Source: Gammaproteobacteria bacterium
GTDB taxonomy: Bacteria > Pseudomonadota > Gammaproteobacteria > UBA6429
Length of the DNA stretch: 7,661 bases
Assembly: GCA_003232015.1 (NCBI GenBank)
Contig: QIKU01000079.1
Span: 1 to 7,661 of the forward strand
Reading direction: 5' to 3'
Positions 1 to 7,576 of the stretch are shown piece after piece; positions within the stretch are counted from its first letter, which is position 1; every line of letters begins with the position of its first letter. The notes below the pieces were generated by a model. That model did no database searches. It was not told the DNA's origin and was given only the letters and a program-made list of their open reading frames with translations. The position numbers were made by a program, and so were the translations under genes.

Positions 1-975
1 GCTAACTGGTTTTTTGTCGCCTTTATTCTGGCGACGGCTATCCTGCATATCTTTAATAATATGGAAGTCCCGGTTAGTGTTTTTAGCCTGAAATCATATA
101 GTTTGCATGCCGGGGTACAGGATGCGATGACACAATGGTGGTATGGCCATAATGCGGTAGGATTCTTTTTAACGGCGGCTTTTCTCGGCATGATGTATTA
201 CTTTGTACCGAAGCAGGCAGGTCGCCCGGTTTATTCTTATCGTCTGTCCATCATCCATTTCTGGGCTCTGGTTTTTTTATACATGTGGGTGGGTGCCCAT
301 CATCTACACTGGACGGCATTACCCGATTGGACTTCAACTCTAGCAGCAACCTTTTCGATCCTGTTATTACTGCCATCCTGGGGTGGAATGATTAATGGCA
401 TCATGACCTTGTCGGGTGCCTGGGATAAGTTACGTACAGACCCCGTTATCCGATTTTTAATCGTAGCACTTTCTTTCTACGGTATGGCGACCTTCGAAGG
501 CCCATTAATGTCGTTGAAGAGTGTTAATGCGCTATCGCATTACACGGACTGGACCATCGGGCATGTTCATTCTGGTGCTTTGGGTTGGGTGGCGATGGTG
601 ACCTTTGGATCGTTCTATCATTTGATCCCCCGTTTGTGGGAAACCAAAATGTATAGTGAAAAATTAATCTTCTTACATTTCTGGTTAGCGACGGTTGGTA
701 TTGTCTTATACATAAGTGCATTGTGGGTTGCAGGTATTGGCCAGGGTCTGATGCTTCGCGCTTTTGATGAGTACGGAAATCTTGCTTATACCTTTATCGA
801 AACCGTAGAGTTTCTAAAGCATCCATATGCAGTAAGAGCCTTCGGCGGAATGTTTTTCCTCGCCGGGATAATAATTATGGCCTATAACGTCTTTATGACG
901 ATTCGCAAAGGGCGAATCGAAAAAACTGCGTTGGAATTAAAGCTGACTGAAAAATTAGCGAAAGTACAGGGGTAG
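1..975 (+). CDS. ccoN: cbb3-type cytochrome c oxidase subunit I, CcoN (partial, 5' end missing)
   Basis: Catalytic membrane subunit of the cbb3 oxidase; it reduces O2 to water at a heme b3-CuB centre and pumps protons. The reading frame is open from the first base, so the gene enters from upstream; 324 codons are visible. Counting visible codons, the CuB ligands are His50 (in [10 protein letters not shown]), His100 and His101 (in GAHHLHW). Tyr94 is the tyrosine expected to be cross-linked to the first CuB histidine. Glu166 (FEGP) is the conserved active-site glutamate, and His188 and His190 ([10 protein letters not shown]) are the heme b3 and heme b ligands. These spacings match the Pseudomonas stutzeri enzyme as I remember its numbering (H207, Y251, H257, H258, E323, H345, H347), so about 157 residues lie outside the window. 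The stop is 10 bases before ccoO. A Met at position 61 is internal, not the start. Confidence 0.98.
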   Translation, partial: ANWFFVAFILATAILHIFNNMEVPVSVFSLKSYSLHAGVQDAMTQWWYGHNAVGFFLTAAFLGMMYYFVPKQAGRPVYSYRLSIIHFWALVFLYMWVGAHHLHWTALPDWTSTLAATFSILLLLPSWGGMINGIMTLSGAWDKLRTDPVIRFLIVALSFYGMATFEGPLMSLKSVNALSHYTDWTIGHVHSGALGWVAMVTFGSFYHLIPRLWETKMYSEKLIFLHFWLATVGIVLYISALWVAGIGQGLMLRAFDEYGNLAYTFIETVEFLKHPYAVRAFGGMFFLAGIIIMAYNVFMTIRKGRIEKTALELKLTEKLAKVQG

Positions 976-985
976 AGTTGAAAAT

Positions 986-1735
986 ATGAAACATGAAACA
1001 ATAGAAACTCATGCCGGAATATTAATTGTCCTGACACTAATTGTTATCAGTATTGGTGGTCTGGTAGAAATTTTGCCGTTGTACTTTATCGATGACACCG
1101 TCGAAGAAGTTAAAGTCGAAGGCATTGAGACTGTTCGACCGTATACGCCTTTAGAATTGCGTGGTCGAGATCTCTATCAGCGAGAGGGTTGTTATCTTTG
1201 TCATTCACAAATGATCCGCCCTTTCCGCGATGAAAAATTACGTTATGGGCATTATTCATTGGCAGCCGAATCGAAATACGATCACCCCTTCCAATGGGGT
1301 TCAAAAAGAACCGGCCCCGATCTGGCCCGAGTGGGTGGAAAGTACTCGAACGCATGGCATGTCCAGCATTTAGTAGATCCACGTTCTACGGTGAAAGAAT
1401 CCATCATGCCAAATTACGGTTGGTTTTTGGAGAACTCGCTACAGTTTAATGATATCAGTGATCGGATGCGTGCGTTAAAAATGGTTGGTGTTCCATATTC
1501 TATAACACAGTCAGAATATGATGAGAACGTAAAACGCTTTGGTAAGGAAACGGCCAGGCTCCTTGATATAACTCAGGCGCGTGAAAATCTTATTCAGCAG
1601 GCTGTATCAAAAAACTACGATGGCAATACGGCAGAGATTACTGAAATGGATGCTATTGTTGCCTATTTACAGGTGCTTGGGACGATGGTCGATTTTAAAC
1701 AGTTTGACGATGGATACTTTGCAACCTTCAGGTAG
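986..1735 (+). CDS. ccoO: cbb3-type cytochrome c oxidase subunit II, monoheme cytochrome c CcoO
   Basis: Membrane-anchored cytochrome c that passes electrons from CcoP to the low-spin heme of CcoN. The 249-residue product has one N-terminal membrane helix (about residues 10-34) and a periplasmic heme domain. The heme c motif is Cys69-Tyr-Leu-Cys72-His73, followed by the family signature SQMIRPFR. GHYS, YDHPFQWGSKRTGPDLARVG and a Met in SIMPNYGW (Met141, probable axial ligand) follow, then the C-terminal family motif TEMDAIVAYLQVLGT. The start at ATG 986 fits the family N-terminus and lies 10 bases after the ccoN stop, with only a weak purine-rich stretch (GGGGTAGAG) upstream, so translation is probably coupled to ccoN. 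The segment at residues 170-215 between GVPY and TEMDA is the variable part of the family and looks ordinary. Heme attachment needs a cytochrome c maturation system encoded elsewhere. Confidence 0.98.
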   Translation: MKHETIETHAGILIVLTLIVISIGGLVEILPLYFIDDTVEEVKVEGIETVRPYTPLELRGRDLYQREGCYLCHSQMIRPFRDEKLRYGHYSLAAESKYDHPFQWGSKRTGPDLARVGGKYSNAWHVQHLVDPRSTVKESIMPNYGWFLENSLQFNDISDRMRALKMVGVPYSITQSEYDENVKRFGKETARLLDITQARENLIQQAVSKNYDGNTAEITEMDAIVAYLQVLGTMVDFKQFDDGYFATFR

Positions 1736-1740
1736 TTATT

Positions 1741-1908
1741 ATGTTTGAATGGCTTAACTGGTTTACGCATATGGAAAATACAAAACCGTTTGCTCTGGTT
1801 TTATATTTCACCTGTTTTGTTGGAATTATTGCCTATGTGTTCCTGGGGAAAAAGCGCACGAAGCGTTTTGAAGAATATAAATATATCCCGTTAGATGATG
1901 ATAAATAA
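1741..1908 (+). CDS. ccoQ: cbb3-type cytochrome oxidase small subunit CcoQ
   Basis: Small single-helix subunit that in other proteobacteria helps to stabilise the CcoNO core with CcoP. I translated it by hand: 55 residues from ATG 1741 to TAA 1906-1908. It has a short aromatic N-terminus (FEWLNWFTHMENTKP), one membrane helix at about residues 17-35, then a basic patch (GKKRTKRFEEYKYIP) and an acidic end (LDDDK). This is the classic CcoQ pattern, with YKYIP as the most recognisable piece. It starts 5 bases after the ccoO stop. An AGG at 1730-1732, eight bases before the ATG and inside the end of ccoO, is the only ribosome binding site candidate. It sits between ccoO and ccoP as in other NOQP operons. 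Confidence 0.95.
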   Translation: MFEWLNWFTHMENTKPFALVLYFTCFVGIIAYVFLGKKRTKRFEEYKYIPLDDDK

Positions 1909-1910
1909 TT

Positions 1911-1916
1911 AAAGAG
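1911..1916 (+). promoter_or_regulatory. ribosome binding site of ccoP
   Basis: AAAGAG lies eight bases before ATG 1925. An in-frame TTG at 1922 could also be read as a start, adding one Met, but it would leave only five bases and is a poorer codon. This site therefore favours the ATG. Confidence 0.55.
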
Positions 1917-1924
1917 TATTATTG

Positions 1925-2833
1925 ATGAGTAAGGATAAGAAAAACCAAACTGTACAAACAACAGGTCATGCCTGGGACGGGGATATTCAGGAATTTAATA
2001 ATCCGTTGCCAACCTGGTGGGTATGGGGTTTTTATTTAACGGTGGTCTTTGCGATTGTCTACTGGTTTTTATATCCTGCCTGGCCAATAGGAGACAGTTA
2101 TACAAAAGGTATCGGTAACACCATAGAATATACCACTAAAGAAGGTAAGACAGTGGTATCGCACTGGACGACGCGTGCGCTCTATCAAAAAGAATTGCAG
2201 ATCGCACGCGAACAGCAAGCGGTGCAACTTGAAAAATATTCAAAACTATCATTTTCAGATATTAAACAAGATGATGCCATGCGAGCGTATGCAATTTCAT
2301 TTGCCAAAGTATTATTTGCAGATAATTGTGCCGCCTGTCATCAGCCAGGTGGCGCAGGGTTGGTACGTTTGTATCCGAGCCTGGTTGATGATGACTGGAT
2401 CTGGGGTAGCCAATATCAGGATATAGAAACCAGTATCCGTGCTGGGCGTAAGGGTAGCATGCCATCGTTTTCGAATACGCTAACGGATCAACAACTTGGC
2501 GATGTTTCGTATTATGTTTTAAACCTTTCGACAGCCCAAACTGACGAAACACGTATTAATCAGGGTAAAGAAATTTTTAATTCAAATTGTGCGGCTTGTC
2601 ATACCCAGCAAGGCACCGGAAATGTTTTGCTAGGCTCAGCAAATTTAGCCGATAAGATATGGACGGTTGCTAACATAACTCCAAAAATGAAAGCTGAACA
2701 GAAAATCAATTCGATTAAACATGTTATCAACACAGGGGTAGCCAGAGAAATGCCCAGTTGGGACAAGCGTTTTTCAGACCTGGAAATTAAAATGTTGACG
2801 TTTTACGTTCATGAGTTAGGAAGCGAGCAATAG
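1925..2833 (+). CDS. ccoP: cbb3-type cytochrome c oxidase subunit III, diheme cytochrome c CcoP
   Basis: Electron entry subunit of the cbb3 oxidase; it takes electrons from soluble or bc1-linked cytochromes c and hands them to CcoO. The product is 302 residues from ATG 1925. The N-terminus carries the family signature GHAWDGDIQEFNNPLPTWW (residues 14-32), followed by one membrane helix (about 31-50) and a periplasmic part. The first heme domain has Cys135-Ala-Ala-Cys138-His139, YPSLVDDDWIWG and probable ligand Met179 (SMPSF). The second has Cys222-Ala-Ala-Cys225-His226 and probable ligand Met276 (EMPSW), and ends in the typical FYVHELG. The spacing from heme His to Met is 40 residues in the first domain but 50 in the second, about nine more than I expect; the extra residues fall near 248-262 (ITPKMKAEQKIN). 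It lies 16 bases after ccoQ and is the last structural gene before the gap. Confidence 0.98.
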   Translation: MSKDKKNQTVQTTGHAWDGDIQEFNNPLPTWWVWGFYLTVVFAIVYWFLYPAWPIGDSYTKGIGNTIEYTTKEGKTVVSHWTTRALYQKELQIAREQQAVQLEKYSKLSFSDIKQDDAMRAYAISFAKVLFADNCAACHQPGGAGLVRLYPSLVDDDWIWGSQYQDIETSIRAGRKGSMPSFSNTLTDQQLGDVSYYVLNLSTAQTDETRINQGKEIFNSNCAACHTQQGTGNVLLGSANLADKIWTVANITPKMKAEQKINSIKHVINTGVAREMPSWDKRFSDLEIKMLTFYVHELGSEQ

Positions 2834-2913
2834 GCTTCTTCCTGCCTACTTATGCTTACAACAAATCTTCTTATTGTGGAAAAATGTTAACTTCATGTGA
2901 TAGATTATAGTTT
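2834..2913 (+). other. 80-base gap between ccoP and ccoG
   Basis: This is the only sizeable gap in the window and divides oxidase subunits from assembly factors. It is AT-rich. I see a five-base inverted repeat (TAGGC at 2831-2835, GCCTA at 2844-2848) that includes the ccoP stop but has no following T run, so it is not a standard terminator. I find no clear FNR-type box (TTGAT-N4-ATCAA) and no convincing -35/-10 pair. There is also no Shine-Dalgarno sequence before the ccoG ATG. Confidence 0.6.
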
Positions 2914-4317
2914 ATGTCCGACTCTTCGTTGTACATAGACAAACGCGTTCCAGTATTCCCCAGATCTGTTAAAGGTTTCTATCGAAACATAAAAACGTCG
3001 ATATTAATTCTTGCTTACGGCATTTACTTTCTTTTGCCCTGGATTCCCTGGCAACGTACATATGGACCTAATCAAACCGTTGTATTTGATTTAGTAAATA
3101 GACGTTTTTACATTTTTGATTTAACTGTTTATGCACAGGATATCTTCTGGCTCGCTGGCTTTCTAATTATTGGTGCATTTTTACTTTTTTATATAACCGG
3201 AATATTGGGCCGCGTATTCTGTGGCTATTTCTGTTTCCAAACACTTTGGACTGATGTATTTATAGCGATTGAACGGTTAGTTCAAGGGGAACGTAATAAA
3301 CGTATCAAGCTGTCAAATCAGGACTGGAACGGTCGTAAAATCTTTCTAAAATCTTTGACCTGGTTATTGTGGGGAGTAGTTAGTTTTTGGACTGGATTTT
3401 CTTTTGTTTTGTATTGGGGGGAAGCTAACCAGCTCGTTATAGAATTCTTTACCGGGCAGGCACCTTTCCCAGCCTATGCAACTACACTATTTTTAACGCT
3501 AACGACCCTGGTAATGGCCGGGCTTGCACGAGAGCAAGTTTGTACCTATATGTGTCCATACGCACGTTTTCAAAGTGCCATGTTAGTCAAAGATACCGTG
3601 GTTGTTGCGTATGATTCAATTCGTGGTGAACGGGATAAAGGGCGGTTAAAACCAGATAAGAAAAATCTTCCTGCTCAATTTCGAGTTGATGAGAAATACG
3701 GTGATTGCATTGATTGTGGATATTGTGTGCAGGTGTGCCCGGTTGGGATTGATATTCGGGATGGCATGCAGTATCAATGTATAACCTGCGCTTTATGCAT
3801 TGATGCATGTAATAATGTGATGGATGCTGTCAAATATCCTCGTGGCTTAATAAGTTATACCTCGGAATCAAATATAGAAGGCAAAAAAGGAGCGGCCTGG
3901 TTGAAGCCTAATAATCTGGGGTACGCGGCAATAATTTTGCTTGCAAGTTTTAGTTTGGCGTACAGTATTATCAACAGGCCGAAAATTGAATTGCATGTTA
4001 AGCAGGTTCGCCAGCCATTGTATATTCAGCTTTCAGATGGTTATGTACAAAACCGATACGATATTAAAGTATTTAATAAATATAATACAGAGGTTAAGCT
4101 AGGATTATATATTTCCGGTCTGGATGCGGCACGATTCGAGGTTAGACCGGCACAACAGATTAACGTTAAATCTGGAGAAAGTTTTACGCTTAATGCACGA
4201 ATTTCATTAAATCCTGAAGTTCTGGATACGGATTATCAGGAATTTGATTTCGTGCTAAAAACTATGAACAATGAAGAAACAATTACTGTTTCGGCACAAT
4301 ATTTTTTACCGAATTAG
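2914..4317 (+). CDS. ccoG: cbb3 oxidase assembly protein CcoG (FixG/RdxA family), membrane Fe-S cupric reductase
   Basis: Membrane iron-sulfur protein required for cbb3 biogenesis; the Rhodobacter capsulatus homologue has been described as a Cu(II) to Cu(I) reductase supplying copper for CuB. The 467-residue product has membrane helices near 29-46, 76-98, 144-168, 187-205 and 335-353. Paired cysteines lie at the membrane face: Cys103/Cys107 (FCGYFCFQTLW) and Cys210/Cys214 (VCTYMCPYARFQS). Two ferredoxin-type 4Fe-4S motifs are complete: Cys265, 268, 271, 275 and Cys289, 292, 295, 299. A C-terminal Ig-like periplasmic domain covers about 360-467. The start fits the family (LYIDKRVPVFPRSVKG) and an in-frame TAG at 2908-2910 excludes a longer form, yet no Shine-Dalgarno sequence is visible before it. 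All expected cysteines are present and the length is normal. Confidence 0.97.
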   Translation: MSDSSLYIDKRVPVFPRSVKGFYRNIKTSILILAYGIYFLLPWIPWQRTYGPNQTVVFDLVNRRFYIFDLTVYAQDIFWLAGFLIIGAFLLFYITGILGRVFCGYFCFQTLWTDVFIAIERLVQGERNKRIKLSNQDWNGRKIFLKSLTWLLWGVVSFWTGFSFVLYWGEANQLVIEFFTGQAPFPAYATTLFLTLTTLVMAGLAREQVCTYMCPYARFQSAMLVKDTVVVAYDSIRGERDKGRLKPDKKNLPAQFRVDEKYGDCIDCGYCVQVCPVGIDIRDGMQYQCITCALCIDACNNVMDAVKYPRGLISYTSESNIEGKKGAAWLKPNNLGYAAIILLASFSLAYSIINRPKIELHVKQVRQPLYIQLSDGYVQNRYDIKVFNKYNTEVKLGLYISGLDAARFEVRPAQQINVKSGESFTLNARISLNPEVLDTDYQEFDFVLKTMNNEETITVSAQYFLPN

Positions 4318-4328
4318 AACTACTGGAT

Positions 4329-4334
4329 AAGGAA
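4329..4334 (+). promoter_or_regulatory. ribosome binding site that fixes the TTG start of ccoH
   Basis: AAGGAA (within ATAAGGAAAT) lies five bases before TTG 4340. The next in-frame ATG is at about 4409, inside the first hydrophobic helix region, and has no comparable site. This supports TTG as the true start. Confidence 0.7.
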
Positions 4335-4339
4335 ATAAA

Positions 4340-5131
4340 TTGAATCTGTTAATAAGTTTGCCCATTGGAATAACCCTTATTGTGGTTGTCTATCTTGTTG
4401 CGTTACGGATGACAAATATCAACCGATATGTGCTTGCTGGCGTGTTTGCAGTAATGATAGTGGCGATCTATAGTTTTATTGCTGCAGTTAGCTGGCCGGG
4501 AGCCGATGTGTATGCAATGCATCTGGCTATATATTTATTGGCCCTTTATGCCACAACCATTATTTCAAGCCAGAAATCACAATCTAAAAAACTACACTGG
4601 GCTCTAAAAGCCATATTTTCTTTCTTTGCGGTGGTGTTGATTGTTAACTCTGTTTTTGTATATCTTGCGCAGACGGGAATGAACTCCGGTTTGGCAAAAT
4701 GGTTTTTACCAGAACCTAAAAGCAAAGCATCAGTTCAATCCGTATTTCCCGGCGTCGTAAGCCATGATTTTCGCGAGAAAGGGAATCAGTTTAATACATA
4801 CCAGGAACAACGATTGAATCAAGACTCGCTGGGCTGGGTGGTTAAACTTGGTTGGCAAGACGCCGCATTGATGGGGAAATCAAATACCTTTAAGCTTAAA
4901 GTGACTCAAAAAAATGGGATGCCATTGAGAAACGCGATTATTACGGTTAAATTTCTCTATCCGGCAAATTTGAAGTACGATCAAACTCATTTTCTTACTG
5001 AGAGTGAAAGCGGGCTCTATCATGTTAATATGCAGTTAATGCAATCGGGTAACTGGGATGTCATTGTTAATATTAAACATGCAGACGGTCAGTATGAGTT
5101 ACGATCTAAAACAACGTTAAAGCCAGGTTAA
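4340..5131 (+). CDS. ccoH: FixH/CcoH-family cbb3 assembly protein with extra N-terminal membrane helices
   Basis: CcoH is a membrane-anchored assembly factor that associates with cbb3 subunits in other bacteria; its biochemical role is not settled. Assignment rests on the position between ccoG and ccoI and on a FixH-like C-terminal half. That half has FPGVV (136-140), FREKGNQFNTY and LGW (164-166), followed by a beta-rich periplasmic domain to residue 263 (PLRNAIITVKF, SGLYHVNMQLMQSGNWDV). The N-terminal half has four hydrophobic segments, near 4-23, 30-51, 58-77 and 88-110. Basic residues after helix 1 (R23, R29) and after helix 3 (K79, K83, K84) predict cytoplasmic loops there and put the C-terminal domain in the periplasm. 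Usual FixH proteins have one helix and about 150-175 residues, so this 263-residue form appears extended. The start is TTG. It lies 22 bases after ccoG and 11 before ccoI. Confidence 0.85.
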   Translation: MNLLISLPIGITLIVVVYLVALRMTNINRYVLAGVFAVMIVAIYSFIAAVSWPGADVYAMHLAIYLLALYATTIISSQKSQSKKLHWALKAIFSFFAVVLIVNSVFVYLAQTGMNSGLAKWFLPEPKSKASVQSVFPGVVSHDFREKGNQFNTYQEQRLNQDSLGWVVKLGWQDAALMGKSNTFKLKVTQKNGMPLRNAIITVKFLYPANLKYDQTHFLTESESGLYHVNMQLMQSGNWDVIVNIKHADGQYELRSKTTLKPG

Positions 5132-5142
5132 ATACTCAGGTA

Positions 5143-7572
5143 ATGATCGAACAAGAATCGACGTGTTTTCACTGTAGCCTTCCAGTACCGAGCGGTAGTG
5201 ATTATTCTGTTGCGATTAACGGCGAAAACAGGCCAATGTGTTGCCCCGGTTGCCATGCTGTTGCCGAGGCAATCGTTAACAATGGTTTGAGCGATTTTTA
5301 CAATTATCGAACCGAATCTAATAAACAATCGTCCCCTCTAATTCCTGAAGAATTAAATAATATCGAGTTATATGATAATCCAGTTATTCAGAAAAATTTT
5401 GTACATTCAATCGATGCGGATATAAAACAGGCCTCACTTATTCTAGAAGGTATTGTTTGTGCCGCCTGTGTCTGGTTAAGTGAACATCATGTCCAAAAAA
5501 TACCTGGGGTAGTTGGTTTTCAGGTGAATTATTCGACTCATCGTGCTCAACTTGAGTGGGATGAGCAGAAAATCAAGCTCAGCCAGATATTAAAGGCGAT
5601 TCGAGATATTGGCTATCAGGCTCATCCACTGGATCCGAATCGCCAGGAACAGGTGTTCAAAAAAGAACGATCATTGGCTATTCGACGGATAGCGGTTGCA
5701 GGCTTAGGTGCTATGCAGGTCATGATGTTAGCGGTGGCTTTATATGCGGGCGACTATGAAGGCATGGATGATAACATGACACGATTTTTACGTTGGGTCA
5801 GTTTATTTATCACAACACCGGTTTTACTCTATTCCGCACGGCCTTTTTTTGTGGCAGCAATACGTGATCTGAAAATGCGCGGTTTGGGTATGGACGTTCC
5901 CGTTGCGTTGGCGATCAGTGGAGCGTTCATTGCCTCTGCGTGGGCAACTGTTTCGAATTCCGGTGAGGTGTATTTTGATTCAGTAACGATGTTTACCTTC
6001 TTTTTACTAAGCGGACGATTTTTAGAGATGTCGGCTCGTCAACGTGCGGGTCGTGCCGCAGAGGAGTTGGTTAAACTCATCCCGGCGATGGCAACAAGGT
6101 TGAACGGTAATGTGCAACAGGTGGTCGCAGTTTCTGAACTGAATGTAAATGATATTATTCTGGTCAAGCCGGGTGAGAGTATTCCCACTGATAGTATTAT
6201 TATCCAGGGAAGCTCCAGTATCGATGAATCATTATTAACCGGGGAGAGCATGCCGGTTGTCTATCATAAAAACGATCATGTTATAGCGGGTAGTGTGAAC
6301 ATCGAAAATGTCCTCGAACTTAAGGTCGAGGCTCTGGGGGCGGATACAGTACTGGCCTCAATACAACGTTTGTTAGAGCGTGCGCAAACCGAGAAGCCGA
6401 AATTGGCCGTGCTGGCTGATAAAGTGGCCGGTTATTTTGTTTTTGCTTTACTAATGATTGCCGTGCTAGTGGGGACTTACTGGTGGTGGGTCGATCCACA
6501 ACATGCCTTCTGGATCGTGATTTCTATTTTAGTGGTAACCTGCCCGTGTGCTTTATCATTGGCCACACCGACTGCGCTCACCGCCGCGATGGGCCAGTTA
6601 ACAAAGTTAGGTATGTTAACGACCAGTGGACATGCGCTTGAAACCCTGGCAAAGGTAAGTCATGTTGTGTTTGACAAAACCGGTACGCTGACCGAAGGGA
6701 GGTTAGTTTTAACTAAAACGAAATGTTTTACAGACAAACCTGCACAGCATTGTTTACATATAGCCAGTTCAATCGAACAATTTTCAGAACACCCGATTGG
6801 TAAGTGTTTGAACCACAGTTACAATAGCGATGATATACTTAGTGTGAGTAATGTCGAAAATGAACCTGGAATGGGCTTACGAGGGATTATCAATGGCACG
6901 TTATATTTTATTGGTCATGCAGATTATATAAGAAGTCAGCTGTCATTGGATCAAAATGATAATGACTTCAAAGATTATCAAGTATTACTTGCCGATCAGA
7001 AACAAGTATTAGCGGGATTCAAATTTAACGACAAGATCAGAGCGAGTGCCAAAAAAACCATTCAACAATTAAAATCACTAAATATTAACACGGTGATACT
7101 CAGTGGTGATCAGCAAGCCAACGTTGATCAAGTTGCCAGTCAGCTACAGGTAACTCAGGCCTTTGCTGGTTTAACACCGGATATGAAGCTTGAGAAATTG
7201 TCTGAAATGCAACAGCAAGGGGCGATTGTCGCCATGGTGGGTGATGGCATTAATGATGCGCCGGTATTGTCAAAGGCACAGGTCTCGATTGCCATGGGGC
7301 AGGGTACCCAGATTGCTCAGGCCAGCGCGGACATGATTTTGTTGTCGGAAAATTTAGATCATATTGTAACCAGTATTAAAGTAGGCAGGTCGACCCGTGC
7401 CATCATTCGCCAGAATTTGCTTTGGGCATTGGGTTATAATTTAGTTGCGTTGCCACTTGCTGCAACAGGCTGGGTAGCGCCGTGGATGGCGGCGATTGGT
7501 ATGTCGGCCAGTTCTCTCATTGTCGTGCTAAATGCGTTACGATTAACCAATGCGGAAAAACCGAGGAGATAA
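5143..7572 (+). CDS. ccoI: copper-transporting CPx P1B-type ATPase CcoI (FixI/CopA2 type)
   Basis: Inner-membrane ATPase that moves Cu(I) out of the cytoplasm, in this subfamily for assembly of the CuB centre rather than for detoxification. The product is 809 residues. The N-terminus has the CcoI-type cysteine cluster (Cys8, Cys11, then CCPGC at 33-37), followed by a heavy-metal-associated domain with Cys106/Cys109 (GIVCAAC). The ATPase core is complete: TGES at 366-369 (actuator), the metal site Cys467-Pro-Cys469, the phosphorylated Asp511 in DKTGT, the nucleotide-binding His550-Pro and GMG (576-578), SGD at 654-656, and GDGINDAP at 700-707. Further metal-site residues lie in Tyr765-Asn766 and MSASS (787-791). 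Eight membrane helices are expected. The ATG is 11 bases after ccoH with only AGG two bases upstream, so translation is probably coupled and weak. The N-terminal cluster and the cco context separate it from ordinary CopA. Confidence 0.97.
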   Translation: MIEQESTCFHCSLPVPSGSDYSVAINGENRPMCCPGCHAVAEAIVNNGLSDFYNYRTESNKQSSPLIPEELNNIELYDNPVIQKNFVHSIDADIKQASLILEGIVCAACVWLSEHHVQKIPGVVGFQVNYSTHRAQLEWDEQKIKLSQILKAIRDIGYQAHPLDPNRQEQVFKKERSLAIRRIAVAGLGAMQVMMLAVALYAGDYEGMDDNMTRFLRWVSLFITTPVLLYSARPFFVAAIRDLKMRGLGMDVPVALAISGAFIASAWATVSNSGEVYFDSVTMFTFFLLSGRFLEMSARQRAGRAAEELVKLIPAMATRLNGNVQQVVAVSELNVNDIILVKPGESIPTDSIIIQGSSSIDESLLTGESMPVVYHKNDHVIAGSVNIENVLELKVEALGADTVLASIQRLLERAQTEKPKLAVLADKVAGYFVFALLMIAVLVGTYWWWVDPQHAFWIVISILVVTCPCALSLATPTALTAAMGQLTKLGMLTTSGHALETLAKVSHVVFDKTGTLTEGRLVLTKTKCFTDKPAQHCLHIASSIEQFSEHPIGKCLNHSYNSDDILSVSNVENEPGMGLRGIINGTLYFIGHADYIRSQLSLDQNDNDFKDYQVLLADQKQVLAGFKFNDKIRASAKKTIQQLKSLNINTVILSGDQQANVDQVASQLQVTQAFAGLTPDMKLEKLSEMQQQGAIVAMVGDGINDAPVLSKAQVSIAMGQGTQIAQASADMILLSENLDHIVTSIKVGRSTRAIIRQNLLWALGYNLVALPLAATGWVAPWMAAIGMSASSLIVVLNALRLTNAEKPRR
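6312..6331 (+). repeat. 20-base imperfect palindrome inside ccoI
   Basis: CCTCGAACTT followed by AAGGTCGAGG pairs at nine of ten positions; the only mismatch is A6318 against G6325. It lies within the codons for VLELKVEA of CcoI (start of the segment after the TGES loop). No loop or T run accompanies it, so it is not a terminator. It is probably a chance result of codon choice. Confidence 0.4.
7563..7568 (+). promoter_or_regulatory. strong Shine-Dalgarno sequence at the end of ccoI
   Basis: GAGGAG, inside the last codons of ccoI, is the best ribosome binding site match in the window. It is eight bases before ATG 7577, which opens a six-codon mini-ORF. It is 25 bases from the ccoS ATG, too far to serve that start directly. 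Confidence 0.45.
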
Positions 7573-7576
7573 AGTG

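Noticed and set aside
524..721. Open frame on the minus strand inside ccoN, and similar ones at 1110-1382, 2262-2552, 3587-3808, 5128-5328, 6039-6251 and 7434-7643
   Set aside because: All lie antisense to well-identified cco genes, show no family motif or plausible composition, and are shadows of the real coding frames.
61..975. ATG 61 as the true start of ccoN
   Set aside because: The frame is open to base 1 and its upstream codons encode normal CcoN sequence ([20 protein letters not shown]), so the gene continues beyond the window.
2175..2426. Second plus-strand frame of 83 codons within ccoP
   Set aside because: It overlaps the first heme domain of CcoP in another frame, has no good start site and encodes no recognisable protein.
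2831..2848. TAGGC/GCCTA inverted repeat at the ccoP stop as a terminator
   Set aside because: The stem is only five base pairs with an eight-base loop, and no T run follows. It also overlaps the stop codon, so it is too weak to call.
2874..2911. Possible sigma-70 promoter before ccoG (TTGTGG, TATAGT)
   Set aside because: TATAGT at 2906-2911 would start transcription inside ccoG, and TTGTGG has no suitable -10 at 16-18 bases. The matches look like chance in AT-rich DNA.
4115..4150. Seven-base inverted repeat CCGGTCT/AGACCGG within ccoG
   Set aside because: It lies inside the coding region of the C-terminal domain with a 22-base loop and no T run. It is probably accidental.
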